Notes: generated from the letters alone by a model not told the origin. A DNA stretch of 36,203 nucleotides from Tannerella sp. (GCA_031285685.1 JAITVS010000236.1:1-36203), one strand, 5' to 3'; shown: positions 15,388-26,085, numbered from the stretch's first letter. Program-made: numbers and translations.

Positions 15388-16029
15388 TCAGAAACAGATC
15401 TCACCGAAATATTCCGGACAATGATAATCCGGTAAAGACAGATTAATCGGACTCCAGGTTACATAATGAGGATTGGCCGTTTCATCCGCACACTTGTAAA
15501 AATTACCACGGATCTTATCCGGCAGGCTTGAAGCATCAAGCCCCATCAGTTCAAATGGTATAGCAACCGTTAACTCCCACTCGTAAATACCGGTCTTTTC
15601 CGGAAAAGCTTCACGCTGAACAGTCGTATAGCGACGGATCTTCTTATATTCGTTTGATGTAAAAGGAGTTCGCGCATTACGGTTCACTCCACGCGCAGCA
15701 AGACATGTTCCGATGCAGTTAAACTCAAAATTCGTATAAAACAGATCATTCTCCGGACGCATAAAAAATTCCACACAACTGTCCGGATGTACATATTCTC
15801 CATCCTCATCAGCCATGGCACGTAAAGATAGTCCCCGGACAAAATAATGGAGATATAATTCTTTTTTTCCCCGCGCAATATCAAAAGCCACGATTGGCTT
15901 ATAAGAGTATTCTTTCCAATTAATCACATCAATACTCTGACGCAAAGCTTCCGTTTCCATCCGCTCCGTAACATCTCTCAGTTCAAGCCCGTCCAACGCC
16001 GGCACATAAGGTACTTTCAAGGTTTTCAT
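15388..16029 (-). CDS. CBM9-like carbohydrate-binding family protein
   Basis: A 213-residue protein resembling the family 9 carbohydrate-binding module / DOMON-like fold seen as single-domain proteins in Bacteroidota. Supporting features are the central YVHPDSCVEFFMRP block (Asp/Ser-Cys-Val-Glu-Phe-Phe), YTNFEFNCIGTCLAARG, the WELTVAIPFELMGL segment and the RGNFYKCADET block with HYVTWSPI near the end. ATG 16029 (MKTLKVPYVP) fits better than the ATG at 16056, which adds nine residues with no family look. There is no signal peptide, so it may be cytoplasmic, which is odd for a sugar-binding module. It lies downstream of the susCD locus but behind a terminator. Ligand unknown. Confidence 0.75.
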   Translation of the reverse strand: MKTLKVPYVPALDGLELRDVTERMETEALRQSIDVINWKEYSYKPIVAFDIARGKKELYLHYFVRGLSLRAMADEDGEYVHPDSCVEFFMRPENDLFYTNFEFNCIGTCLAARGVNRNARTPFTSNEYKKIRRYTTVQREAFPEKTGIYEWELTVAIPFELMGLDASSLPDKIRGNFYKCADETANPHYVTWSPINLSLPDYHCPEYFGEICF

Positions 16030-16072
16030 AATCAAAAAACATTCGTTTATAATCAAGTAAATATGTCATTCA

Positions 16073-16080
16073 CAAATGTA
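16073..16080 (-). promoter_or_regulatory. Possible -7 box of the CBM9-like gene
   Basis: TACATTTG on the minus strand, 43 nt before ATG 16029. No -33 TTTG lies at the right distance. Confidence 0.35.
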
Positions 16081-16114
16081 ATTATTTTTAATTACAATGA
16101 TATATTTTTAAAAG

Positions 16115-16148
16115 AAAAATCCGGACTTCGTTTGAAGTCCGGATTTTT
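16115..16148 (-). terminator. Terminator of the susC1-susD1 transcript
   Basis: AAAAATCCGGACTTC (16115-16129) and GAAGTCCGGATTTTT (16134-16148) form a perfect 15-bp stem with a GTTT loop, 22 nt after the susD1 stop. T-rich ends on both strands. Confidence 0.88.
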
Positions 16149-16170
16149 TCTCCATTTCATTTTATCAACA

Positions 16171-17841
16171 TTAATCTATTTTCTTATCCCACCAGATACG
16201 TCCGAAAGCATCCGTAATGTTACCAAAATCAGGATCTTCCGCCATCTTGTCTAAACGTTCCTTATTATTTGCATAATTAGAAGTTCCCGGTATCGGAGGA
16301 GTAAATGAAAATCTTCTCGGCACAGCTTGCAGAACACCGTTCGCAGTACATGCTTCATTTGCGATAACCGGAGATATCGGATTAGGATATCCTACACGGC
16401 GATAAAGCGCATGGGCTTCATTCACATTTTTAAAATGTTCAACATAAGTCTGCGCATAAATCTGTTCTTTACCGATAGATGCATTCCACTTAATACCTTC
16501 CTGTGCCATAAATGTATTGATTTCATCATCGGTCATGGGTACATAATTATGGATTTTACAGTAATCGCCGGCCTTATTCCACAATTCAAGAGAAGATCTT
16601 ACACCTTCGGTATACCACTGTTCGGCAGACTTACTGCTGGCAACTCCATTCAGTACAAATTCCGCCGCCATAAAACAGAAATCCGCATACGTCAGCTTCG
16701 GCCACCAGGTCCCCCCTGAGCCACCATCATAATATCCTGAGAACATCCGGGTTTGCGGAAAATTTAACGGCGTCATATTCACACCATCCATCATACGGTC
16801 TTTATGCATTTTTACCCACTCAGGCTTAGTCATGGCATCATAATTGGAGGTTCCTGCTTCGTAACGTCCATACTCGCTTAGCCGGTCATTAGGATTAGCA
16901 GCATTCCATTTAGCAACATTTTCCGGCGTCAGATTATTTTCACGAAAAAACATTCTCTTACGGGGATCATTATATTTCTTCAGATACCCCATAAATGTTA
17001 CAGTTCCACGAATCAGGTCTTTGATAGACTCAAAGTCGCTATGATTTGTTTCCACTCCGCTCAACCATATAACAAACGAATCATCCGTAGACGAAGGGAT
17101 ATTACTGCTTCCCAACACTTCTGCCGCGATTGATTTGGCTTTGTTCATATCACGCTTCATCCAACGTAAGGCGAGACGCAAGCGAAGAGCATTGGCCGTT
17201 TTAACCCATTGGCTGATATCACCGCCAAAAGCCATATCATAATTCTTGATAGACACCTGGTTCGTTGCAGTATTAAACTTATTAATGGCGGCTTTCAATT
17301 CATTATCCCATATTCCATACAATGTTTCCTGTGTTTCAAACGCAGGATCTTCAATATCCCCGCCGGAACGCAAAGACCATCCCTGTGTATAAGCCAGCGA
17401 TCCCTGAACGTCAGAAGTAAATATACTTTGATAAATCAAGGTAACCCGCGCTGCTTCTACCGCATGCGTATACGCGTCCGCATTAGGCAACTGGCTTGCG
17501 AGATATTCCATATGCCTCATATAGGAACCGGTATTCAGAAAGCAGTTATCATAACGCTGTCTCCATATATTTGAGTTCCCATACGTAAAAGTAGTTACCG
17601 TATTACCAAGAGGACGACAACCATACTGCAACCATCTCATGTTTGCAAAATAATAATCATAATACCATTCCCATCCGTTTGCGCTGGTATTGGCCTGGAC
17701 ATTATACAAAAATCGCTCCGGCTCAACTTCATAGATCGTTCTTATATCGGTGTTGTATTCCACAAATTTATCCGTACAGCTGCTGAGCAATAATGCAACA
17801 GCGCCCGTAGCAGTCAATATATATTTCTTTATTGTGTTCAT
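16171..17841 (-). CDS. SusD/RagB-family nutrient-binding lipoprotein (SusD-like 2 type), copy 1
   Basis: A 556-residue outer-membrane lipoprotein with lipobox LSSC (Cys22), predicted to be the surface lid of a SusC-type transporter. Matches to the family are the N-terminal TDKFVEYNTD start, the ANALRLRLALRWMKRD helix, LTYADFCFMAAEFVLNG and the closing FGRIWWD. It is paralogous to the SusD at 21032-22738: the two share order and many blocks, such as NNLTPENVA.FNA-type and FGRxWWD. It starts 13 nt after the stop of susC1, which is broken. The ligand is unknown; no glycoside hydrolase, peptidase or sulfatase is encoded nearby. The gene itself is intact. Confidence 0.92.
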   Translation of the reverse strand: MNTIKKYILTATGAVALLLSSCTDKFVEYNTDIRTIYEVEPERFLYNVQANTSANGWEWYYDYYFANMRWLQYGCRPLGNTVTTFTYGNSNIWRQRYDNCFLNTGSYMRHMEYLASQLPNADAYTHAVEAARVTLIYQSIFTSDVQGSLAYTQGWSLRSGGDIEDPAFETQETLYGIWDNELKAAINKFNTATNQVSIKNYDMAFGGDISQWVKTANALRLRLALRWMKRDMNKAKSIAAEVLGSSNIPSSTDDSFVIWLSGVETNHSDFESIKDLIRGTVTFMGYLKKYNDPRKRMFFRENNLTPENVAKWNAANPNDRLSEYGRYEAGTSNYDAMTKPEWVKMHKDRMMDGVNMTPLNFPQTRMFSGYYDGGSGGTWWPKLTYADFCFMAAEFVLNGVASSKSAEQWYTEGVRSSLELWNKAGDYCKIHNYVPMTDDEINTFMAQEGIKWNASIGKEQIYAQTYVEHFKNVNEAHALYRRVGYPNPISPVIANEACTANGVLQAVPRRFSFTPPIPGTSNYANNKERLDKMAEDPDFGNITDAFGRIWWDKKID

Positions 17842-17854
17842 ATTATTGTCTTTT

Positions 17855-20598
17855 TTAGAATGTGATATTTACATTAAATCCATACGTACGAGCGTAAGCA
17901 GCGCCGCCCACCTCGATAAATTCATAACTTCTGTTAGATGACAATCCTTCCGGATGTATATTATCCGGAAGACTGTTATACAAGTACCCTACGTTACGAA
18001 CCAGAAGTCCCAGGTTCACATTTTGAAGATACAGTTTATGGGCCAGTTTCTTAGGCATATTCCAACGCAGCGATATTTCTCTCAATGCAATCCAGGAAAT
18101 ATCCTGTACGGCTTCTTCACGAATACCATATTGCCAGCTATATTTACTGTCGTAATAAGCAGATGCTGAAACCGGATCTACCAACTTTTGCTCATAAGCC
18201 CATTGATAAGTTTTTCCGCCAACATCCACACCTTTAATCTTCGTATCTTTATCAAACACACCTTCCGGGATCATTCCGTCATATACGATACGACCATCCG
18301 TCAATTTTCTTTCGAGACCACCGTATTCCGCCGCGCGTCCGTATAATGAACTTTTCAATACACCGGTAAACATACCATAGTTGTACGTACCGGACACGAT
18401 CTGACCACCGAAACGTGAATCGAAAAGCAGGCTCAGGCTAAAATCTTTGTATGTCAACGCCGTATGGAAACCTGCAATAAAATCAGGCTGTGCGCTTCCT
18501 ACTTTTGTCTGTTCTCCGGAACGGGTCCATGTTCCATCAGGATTCACAATGATTTGGCCGTCGTCCGTTCTTTTGCAAAAGAAATAGCCTGCGGCAGACT
18601 TTCACGCAATGTCTCCGTCAGAATCCATGAACCGGTAAATGACGGATAAAAATAAGAGACCTGACCGGAACCCTCCGAATAAATCAAAGCGGAAGACCAG
18701 TCATTACGTCCTGTAACGTCCAAAAAGACCTGTCCTTTCCAATCCAGATTGACAGCTCCGTAGACACTATTCAGACGCTTCCGGTCTACGTCGATACGGG
18801 TTTCCGTCGTAATTGCCTGTATGGAATTAGACATATCATATACGCCCGGACGACGCAGCCCACCCTTGGTATTTGCATTAAAATAAGAACTTCTTGTATC
18901 ATATTGCTCGAATGCGACAAACCCATTTACTCCGAAATCACCAAAGTTATGATGCAGATTGATCATTCCTGTCAGCTGATACTGATTTTTATCGGTTTTC
19001 CGGGTCTCGTATTTTGCCCCTTCATAATTAGATGCTCCATCTGCCAGAAATTTGGTTTCCCTGAGTTTTTGCAAGCGATTTATATTTCCCTTCAACTGAA
19101 TATTCATCCAGTTCGTAATTTTAAAATCAGCATTTATATTCCCACGAATATTATCTTCTACCTGTGTAACATTATTTTCCAGTAAATTAAACAAACTTTT
19201 TGTATACGGCGGTGACAACGGATCCGCCTCATTATAACCACTACCGGCGTCATTCATATAATGACTTAACCAGTATTTTGTATCGTAGGTACGAGGCACC
19301 TGATACATAAAATCATAGATCGGAGAACCGCCGCCACCCTGTGCAGTAGGATTCTTTGTATCCGAATGAACCCATGTAGCGCCTGCGTCGACTTTCAGCC
19401 ATTCACTGATATTGCGACTTGCATTCATACTGATACTATTACGTTTATAACCATTGTTAAGCGTAACCCCTTCAGACGCCAGACGTGAATACGAAACACG
19501 GAATGTCCCCTTGTTGTCTCCTCCCTGCACAGCCACATTGGTATTCATATAATGTCCGGTCTGATACATTTGCTTGAGATTATCTTTTTGAGCCTGATAT
19601 ACGAAATTGTCGGAATTTGAACCCTGAGTATAAGGAAGTCCGTCAAATGCAGGCCCAAAATGTCTTGTTTCAGAAGTTGTACGGTTTACTGATCCGTCAC
19701 TATTCAGCCCCCATACCGAATTGACTCCGGGGCCGAATTCATTCTGAATATCCGGAAAGGCATATACCTTATCCCATGTCATTGATTGAGAAACACTCAC
19801 TCCGATACCTTCTCCGGTCTTTCCTTTCTTCGTTGTAATCAAAATAACACCATTTGCAGCACGGGAACCGTAAAGAGCCGTTGCTGCAGCCCCTTTCAAC
19901 ACGGAAACGGATTCAAAGTCGTCCGAGTTAAGGTTTTTGATATCATTACCAAAGTCCTGCTGAGATCCCCACTGTGTACTTTCATTCATCTCGTTATCAA
20001 TGATAATCCCGTCAATAACGAATATCGGCTGATTATTCTTGCCTAACGATGAGTTACCACGAATAAGGATACGGCTGGAAGACTGGGGCCCGCTATTACC
20101 CATATCAATCTGGACTCCGGCTACTTTACCCTGAAGTCCGGTAATCGGGTTTGCGGCAGCTACACGTGAAATTTCATCTCCTTTCAGTTCCGTCATAGCA
20201 TACCCCAACGCTTTTTTTGCACGGCTCATCCCAAGAGCTGTTACCACGACTTCTTCCAAGGCTTGCGTATCTTCCACCAGAGTTATTGACATTTGAGACT
20301 CTCCCTTATAAACAATTTCCTGAGTTATATAGCCCAGAAACGAAACAACGATTCTCTCACCATTGTTTACATCCAAAGTAAAGTGACCATCGGCATCTGT
20401 GACAATACCTCTCGTTGTTCCCTTCACCGTTACGGCAGCGCCCGCCACCGGTCCGAACTCATCCGACACGACTCCCGTCACTCTTTTCCCCTGTTGGGAC
20501 ACATCCATGTTTGACACTGCAGGATAATGCTCCGCATGTACACTACCTGCACATAAGCACACTACAGCACTTAAAATAAAATACGTCAATTTTTTCAT
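17855..20598 (-). pseudogene. SusC/RagA TonB-dependent outer-membrane transporter, copy 1, broken
   Basis: Two minus-strand frames make up one susC. The first (20598-18544, 684 codons) has a signal peptide, a carboxypeptidase-D-like repeat domain (about 39-110), EVVVTALGM, the plug (with TGLQGKVAGVQIDMG) and the first barrel half. The second (to 17855) has the barrel end with NSLPDNIHPEGLSSNRSYEF. Against intact copy 2, about 184 codons are missing where SFAK is joined to RTDDGQIIVNPDGTW, and the frame shifts there at GCAAAAGAACGG. One more A in the A4 run would reopen a 914-residue frame, but it would still lack much of the barrel. The 3' fragment alone could only begin at a GTG. The gene is almost certainly non-functional as a transporter, unless this is an assembly error. 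Confidence 0.85.
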
Positions 20599-20786
20599 AA
20601 ATTAAAATGGTTTAGTTTAGTTAAATTTAACCAGTTAACAAATTAAATATAATATATACAATACAATACTTTTTTTATTTCTTAGACTTATAATAACAGA
20701 CGCATTAAAAGTCCCACAAACATTAACTATCTTATTTTCATATAATTTATCACAAAACAACAACAAAACAGTCATGACTCACCGCA

Positions 20787-20819
20787 CAAATATAAAATAA
20801 TTATTCATTATGTTCCAAA
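20787..20819 (-). promoter_or_regulatory. Promoter of susC1
   Basis: On the minus strand, TTTG (20819-20816), 21 nt, TATATTTG (20794-20787). A long AT-rich leader follows. The same TATATTTG box stands before susC2. Confidence 0.65.
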
Positions 20820-20962
20820 TATTTAACAGAAAATCTTTTTTATTTAATTTTTGATAAAAAAACAAAATGTACGCCTGTTTTTCTATATGAAAAACATTTG
20901 TCTTCCGGATAAACTAATCAAATTTCATTTTATAACAAAACAAACCATTTTAACATCCATAA

Positions 20963-20998
20963 AAAAAGTTTACCGGGTTTGATTCCGGTAAACTTTTT
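20963..20998 (-). terminator. Terminator of the susC2-susD2 transcript
   Basis: AAAAAGTTTACCGG (20963-20976) and CCGGTAAACTTTTT (20985-20998) form a perfect 14-bp stem with an 8-nt loop, 33 nt after the susD2 stop. A T-run follows on the minus strand. Confidence 0.88.
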
Positions 20999-21031
20999 AA
21001 GATTATTCCCTATTTTATTGAATATTTAATT

Positions 21032-22738
21032 TTACTCCGAATCCCACCACAACCGGCCGAATTCATCATTCAGGTCACCGCCAAACTGAGGATCCTTAAG
21101 CATATCATCCAGACGCTTTTTCAGATTATCATAATTATGAACACCGTCATTCGGATAAGAAAACTTTACCCGGCGGGGAATTTCCTGTTTTCTTCCGTCA
21201 ATAACAGGACGTTCAAATTTAATGATACCGGAATTATCCCAGTTCGGATAATTGGTGCGTTTCCATAAAGCATACATCTCATCCACATTCTTATAATGCT
21301 CGATATAGCTCTGTGCATAGATCTGTTCCAATGCTTTGCTTCCATCCCATCTGATATCCGGCTTCGCCAGAAATACAGCAATTTCTTCTTCTGTCATCGC
21401 CTCATAATTCGTGATGTCACAGTATTTTCCGATCGTGTTCCACTGATCAAGCGAAGCTCTGACGCCATCTTCATACCATTGCTGAGCTGATTTTCCGGAA
21501 GATATACCTTCGCTCAAAACAAATTCGGCCGCAAGGAAACAAAAGTCCGGATAAGTCATCACAGGAGCCCAGTTAGCACCATTTCCGTCCGTATCATTCC
21601 CTTTCCACAGACGAACCTGAGGCATGTTTGCAGGCCTCATGTCGATACGACTGCTTCCTGAACCCAAAAAATACTGCAACCGGCGCCGGTCGGTAAGATA
21701 AGTATCACGGCTGACAGAACTACCTTCCCAAAGCGTATAATCTTCCGGGATTAAACGTGCCGGGTCAGTCTGTTCTGCGTTAAATGCAGCCACATTTTCC
21801 GGTGTCAGGTTATTCTTGATAAAATACATACGCTTTCGCGGATCTTCATTTCTGTTCAGGTAGTCCATGACCGCATAGGTCGCGATCTCCATATCTTTTA
21901 TCGAATGCCAGTCACCGGAATGGATATTGGTATACAAATTATCAAACCATAAGATAAAACTGTCATCATTGCTACTGAAAATATTCGCTGAGTTGGAAGA
22001 TGCCAGCACTTCGGATGCGATGGATCTGGCCATTTCCGGTTTTCTCTTCAACAAACGACTTGCCAGACGCAGGCGAATACCGTTTGCCGCCTTAATCCAT
22101 TTTAACATATCGCCATTATACGCTCTGTCATACCCCTTTAACGACACTTGGGAAGAATTACTTTTTTTCAGATTTTCAATGCATTCTTTCAGTTGAGCAT
22201 CCCACACTCCTGCCAATTGCTCCTGTGTTTCAAATTCAGGCGTCATACTATCATCATCCACTTTTCCTTCACGTGCAAGCCATCCCTGGGAATAGACCAG
22301 CGAACCGAAAAGATCCGATGCCTGAATTCCTTTCGCGATCAACAGAATACGTCCGATTTGCTTCAAATCCGAATAGGAATCGCTCTTCTCATGATTATCC
22401 GCCAAATATCGCATGTGAGTCACATAACTACCCATATTAATATACTCACCATAAATCACATCTCCGATCGCGTTTCCGAAATAAGTAAAATTGGTCAGGG
22501 CATATCCCCAGATTCCGGATCCATACTGCATCCATCTGTACTTGGAAGCGTAAATGGCATTCCAGCAATGTCCGGAAGTGAGCATCTGTACTTCAGCCGT
22601 ATACAAAAGTTCTTCCGGATCTACGATGGGAAGAGATTCCGGGTTCGTATTCTTTTCTTCAAACCCATCCGTACAGCCTGTTTGCATAAAGGCAGACATT
22701 AACATTAACAAGTATGTTATTTTCTTTAATTTATTCAT
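21032..22738 (-). CDS. SusD/RagB-family nutrient-binding lipoprotein (SusD-like 2 type), copy 2
   Basis: A 568-residue lipoprotein with lipobox MQTGC (Cys22), then TDGFEEKNTNPESLP as in SusD-like 2 proteins. It shows AANGIRLRLASRLLKRKP, MTYPDFCFLAAEFVLSEG, the YEAMTEEEIAVFL segment and the terminal FGRLWWDSE. As the partner lid of the SusC encoded just upstream (11 nt gap), it should sit on the cell surface and capture substrate before TonB-driven import. It is paralogous to the copy at 16171-17841. Followed by a strong terminator. Substrate unknown. Confidence 0.93.
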   Translation of the reverse strand: MNKLKKITYLLMLMSAFMQTGCTDGFEEKNTNPESLPIVDPEELLYTAEVQMLTSGHCWNAIYASKYRWMQYGSGIWGYALTNFTYFGNAIGDVIYGEYINMGSYVTHMRYLADNHEKSDSYSDLKQIGRILLIAKGIQASDLFGSLVYSQGWLAREGKVDDDSMTPEFETQEQLAGVWDAQLKECIENLKKSNSSQVSLKGYDRAYNGDMLKWIKAANGIRLRLASRLLKRKPEMARSIASEVLASSNSANIFSSNDDSFILWFDNLYTNIHSGDWHSIKDMEIATYAVMDYLNRNEDPRKRMYFIKNNLTPENVAAFNAEQTDPARLIPEDYTLWEGSSVSRDTYLTDRRRLQYFLGSGSSRIDMRPANMPQVRLWKGNDTDGNGANWAPVMTYPDFCFLAAEFVLSEGISSGKSAQQWYEDGVRASLDQWNTIGKYCDITNYEAMTEEEIAVFLAKPDIRWDGSKALEQIYAQSYIEHYKNVDEMYALWKRTNYPNWDNSGIIKFERPVIDGRKQEIPRRVKFSYPNDGVHNYDNLKKRLDDMLKDPQFGGDLNDEFGRLWWDSE

Positions 22739-22749
22739 AACGATCGTTT

Positions 22750-25700
22750 TTAGAAATTTAGATTAAGTTTTATGCCATAACTCCGGCTGTAGACACTACC
22801 TCCGGCTTCCAGATATTCCGCACTCATATTTGATTTCAATCCTTCGGGATGGATATTATCCGGCAGGCTGTTATACAGGAAACCGACATTACGCACGACA
22901 AAACCCAGATTTCCCCCCTTAATAAATGCTTTATTCAACCATTTCCGCGGAATATCCCAGTATATAGACACTTCCCGCAAAGCGATAAATGACAACTCAT
23001 GAACTGCAGCTTCCCGGATACCTTTTGTCCAGCTATAGGTATTATCATAATAGTAATAGGCTGATATGGGTTTCACATAACCCAATTCATAAGCTTTCCG
23101 GTAAGTCATGCCTCCGACATCAACTGTTTCACCATTATAGCTGACAACAGATCCTTTATCAAAAACACCATCCGGGATCATTCCGTCATAGACCGTACGA
23201 CCATCATCCAACGTTCTCTCCAACCCGCCATATTCCTGCGTACGACCCTTCAAACTACCCTTCAAACTCCCGCTGGACATACCGTAATTATAGGAACCGG
23301 ACATAATATCGCCGCCAAACCGTGCATCAAAAATAGCGCCTAACGTAAGGCCTTTCCAACTGACATTGGTCGTAAAACCCAAAAGAAAATCAGGTTGAAG
23401 ACTTCCGACTTTTTCCGATGTGCCGGAGCGAATCCAGTCTCCCGCCGAATTCAATAACCTGTTTCCTTTTTCATCACGTTTATAAGCATAAGATGTATAA
23501 ATATCTCCGTAAGCGCCGCCCTCTGTCGCCCAAGCCTCGGTATCCAGACCTCCGCCTTGCAATCTATATTTTGTCACTCCCGGATAGAGGTCGATGATTT
23601 TATTTTTATTTTTTGTAAATGTAAACGACAGATCCCACATCCAGTCTTTTGTCTGAACGGGAGTACCGGTAATCAGTACTTCAACCCCTTGGTTCTGTAT
23701 ATTACCGGCATTAATGATGCGGTTAGCGACTCCCGTTTCAGGCGAAGTTCCCAATGCCAGAATCTGGTTCTTAGTATTTGTCTTATAATAAGCCACATCC
23801 AATCCCAAACGATTGTTGAACATCCGATACTCAAGACCGAACTCAATCGCATGTTGTTTTTCCGGTTTCAGATTGCCGTCTCCCAGATTATCATTTGCAT
23901 ATTTAAAGTAGGGATAAGTACCCGATCCGAAATAATCGTCTTTAAACGAATTATAATATAGATAAGTGCCCGGATCGGTAATGAAGTACGGATCGCAATC
24001 TTTACCTACAACAGCATAAGACGCTCTGATTTTAGCAAAAGAGATTGCACGCGGAATACTTTCACGAAACGTTTCGGTCAAAATCCATGATCCGTTCACC
24101 GACGGATAAAAATAAGATACCGTACCTGTTCCGTTTACATAACGTAAAGTAGAGGACCAGTCGTTACGTCCGGTAACCTCCAGGAAATATTGTCCTTTCC
24201 AGTCCGTACTGATAATTCCGAAAACCGTATTCGTCCTCTTTTCGTTTATACCGGCAAACGCATCTGTTGTTGCAGGATCCACGGAGTTATTTAATTCAAA
24301 CACACCCGGAACCCGAAGTCCGTTATTTGTTTGTGAATTATGCCTTGCATTCTGTTCATCAAAGCGCTCCGCCCCGAAAGAGCCGTTCACATTAAAATCT
24401 CCGAATGATTTGGTCGCGGTTACCATGGCGTTCAACCGATACTGAAGTTTTTTCCGTTCATTCAGATTATATCCGGCTCCCCTGAAACCATCCTTTTCCA
24501 CGGCAAGCGTTTCTTTTTCATACTTCCGGTACAAGCGGTTCATATCTCCGTTCACAATAATCTTCAGCCAGTCGGTAAGATTAAAATTAACTTTCAAATA
24601 TGCTCTGTAATTCTCATCGGCTTCCTTTTCATTATTTTCCAAATAATCAAACAGATACTTAGAGTATCCAAAAGGATCATCCCCATTATATCCATCACCG
24701 GCTTCACTCCGGTAATGTTGTTTCCAGTATTTTGTATCATAACTACGCGGAACGCTATAGGCAAAGTCATAAACAGGAGACCCGTCTCCTCCCTGATAAG
24801 TAGGATTTTTACTTTCCGTATTTACATAGGTAAAACCGGCTTCCGCTTTGACATACTTGCTGATGTCCTGTGTTGCGTTAAGAGACAAACTATTCCTTGT
24901 CATCTTATTATTAAGACTGGTTCCTTCATTATTCAAGTTAGAAAAAGAAAAGCGGAATGTGCTTTTATCCGTACCGCCGGATAAAGCCACGTTTGTATTT
25001 ACATAACGTCCCGTCTGATACATTTCTTTTAAGTTATCTTCGTACGGACGATGAATTCCTTCATAAAGACTGCTTACCGTATAGGGTTTGTAATCGTATT
25101 TCGGACCAAAATTTCTTCCCGACTCAATATTTCTGATTTCAGTACCATCCTTGGCTATAGGCCAGAGAGGATAGGTACCCATCCCAAATTCATTCTGAAG
25201 ATCAGGAGAATCATAGACCTTTTCCCATTGTTGCGTATGCGAAAAACTGATACCGAGTCCTTCACCCTTCTTTCCCTTTTTAGTCGTGATCAGGATTACA
25301 CCATTCGAAGCACGTGAGCCGTATAGAGCCGTAGCTGCCGCACCTTTAAGTACCGATACCGTCTCAAAATCATCCGAATTCAGGTTTTTCAGGTCATTCC
25401 CAAAGTCACGTTCCGCCTTTCCCCCTTTTTTTGTTACTTCATTATCAATGATAATTCCGTCAATCACAAAAATAGGCTGATTGTTATCGGACATGGACGT
25501 ATTACCCCGGATCAAAATACGCTGAGACGACTGAGGACCTGCAGTTCCCATATTAATCTGTACACCAGCCACTTTACCTTGCAAAGCATTGACCGGATTC
25601 ACAATATTGGATTTTGCCAGGTCATCACCCTTCAACTCCGTCATTGCGTAACCCAGCGCTTTTTTGTCACGTGTCATTCCCAGGGCTGTAACAACGACCT

Positions 25701-26085
25701 CATCCAACTTTTGCGTGTCTTCAACTAAAGTAATGGTAAGACGCGGCTCTCCGTTATACACAAATTCCTGAGTCACATACCCCAGATAAGAAATCACAAC
25801 AGCTTCTCCTTTTTTCACTTCAAGGGAAAAATGACCATTCGCATCGGTAACGATACCTCTTGTCGTTCCTTTTACCGTAACAGCGGCGCCTGCTACCGGC
25901 CCATACTCATCCGACACGACGCCAGTTACCGCTCCCCCCTGCTGATTAATACTCACATCGGTCACCGATGCTTCGGCAGGAGCAGGAGCGACCATATCAC
26001 CGGCTGTCAAATCCGTACCTGCATACACATGTATTACACCTAAAAACAATGTAATACAAAAAATAAAACGATTAAGTTTTTTCAT
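22750..26085 (-). CDS. SusC/RagA-family TonB-linked outer-membrane transporter, copy 2
   Basis: An intact 1111-residue TonB-dependent transporter. ATG 26085 (MKKLNRFIFCITLF) gives a clean signal peptide ending near VYAG. A carboxypeptidase-D-like domain follows (VTGVVSDEYGPVAGAAVTVKG, to about 130), then the TonB-box region EVVVTALGM, the plug (VNALQGKVAGVQINMG, then NNQPIFVIDGIII) and a 22-strand-type barrel ending in SYGIKLNLNF with a terminal Phe. It imports the ligand bound by its SusD partner 11 nt downstream. The N-terminal half closely resembles the broken copy 1, pointing to a tandem duplication of susCD. No sigma/anti-sigma pair, hybrid two-component sensor or degradative enzyme lies beside it. 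Confidence 0.95.
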   Translation of the reverse strand: MKKLNRFIFCITLFLGVIHVYAGTDLTAGDMVAPAPAEASVTDVSINQQGGAVTGVVSDEYGPVAGAAVTVKGTTRGIVTDANGHFSLEVKKGEAVVISYLGYVTQEFVYNGEPRLTITLVEDTQKLDEVVVTALGMTRDKKALGYAMTELKGDDLAKSNIVNPVNALQGKVAGVQINMGTAGPQSSQRILIRGNTSMSDNNQPIFVIDGIIIDNEVTKKGGKAERDFGNDLKNLNSDDFETVSVLKGAAATALYGSRASNGVILITTKKGKKGEGLGISFSHTQQWEKVYDSPDLQNEFGMGTYPLWPIAKDGTEIRNIESGRNFGPKYDYKPYTVSSLYEGIHRPYEDNLKEMYQTGRYVNTNVALSGGTDKSTFRFSFSNLNNEGTSLNNKMTRNSLSLNATQDISKYVKAEAGFTYVNTESKNPTYQGGDGSPVYDFAYSVPRSYDTKYWKQHYRSEAGDGYNGDDPFGYSKYLFDYLENNEKEADENYRAYLKVNFNLTDWLKIIVNGDMNRLYRKYEKETLAVEKDGFRGAGYNLNERKKLQYRLNAMVTATKSFGDFNVNGSFGAERFDEQNARHNSQTNNGLRVPGVFELNNSVDPATTDAFAGINEKRTNTVFGIISTDWKGQYFLEVTGRNDWSSTLRYVNGTGTVSYFYPSVNGSWILTETFRESIPRAISFAKIRASYAVVGKDCDPYFITDPGTYLYYNSFKDDYFGSGTYPYFKYANDNLGDGNLKPEKQHAIEFGLEYRMFNNRLGLDVAYYKTNTKNQILALGTSPETGVANRIINAGNIQNQGVEVLITGTPVQTKDWMWDLSFTFTKNKNKIIDLYPGVTKYRLQGGGLDTEAWATEGGAYGDIYTSYAYKRDEKGNRLLNSAGDWIRSGTSEKVGSLQPDFLLGFTTNVSWKGLTLGAIFDARFGGDIMSGSYNYGMSSGSLKGSLKGRTQEYGGLERTLDDGRTVYDGMIPDGVFDKGSVVSYNGETVDVGGMTYRKAYELGYVKPISAYYYYDNTYSWTKGIREAAVHELSFIALREVSIYWDIPRKWLNKAFIKGGNLGFVVRNVGFLYNSLPDNIHPEGLKSNMSAEYLEAGGSVYSRSYGIKLNLNF

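Larger units (their letters stand above)
20599..21031. other. Intergenic region between susD2 and susC1
   Basis: These 433 AT-rich nt separate the two susCD pairs. They hold the susD2 terminator (20963-20998) and the susC1 promoter (20787-20819), which leaves an untranslated leader of roughly 180 nt before ATG 20598. No gene is visible. Confidence 0.6.

Noticed and set aside
22148..22702. 184-codon plus-strand frame
   Set aside because: Antisense to susD2, with no start signal or domain.
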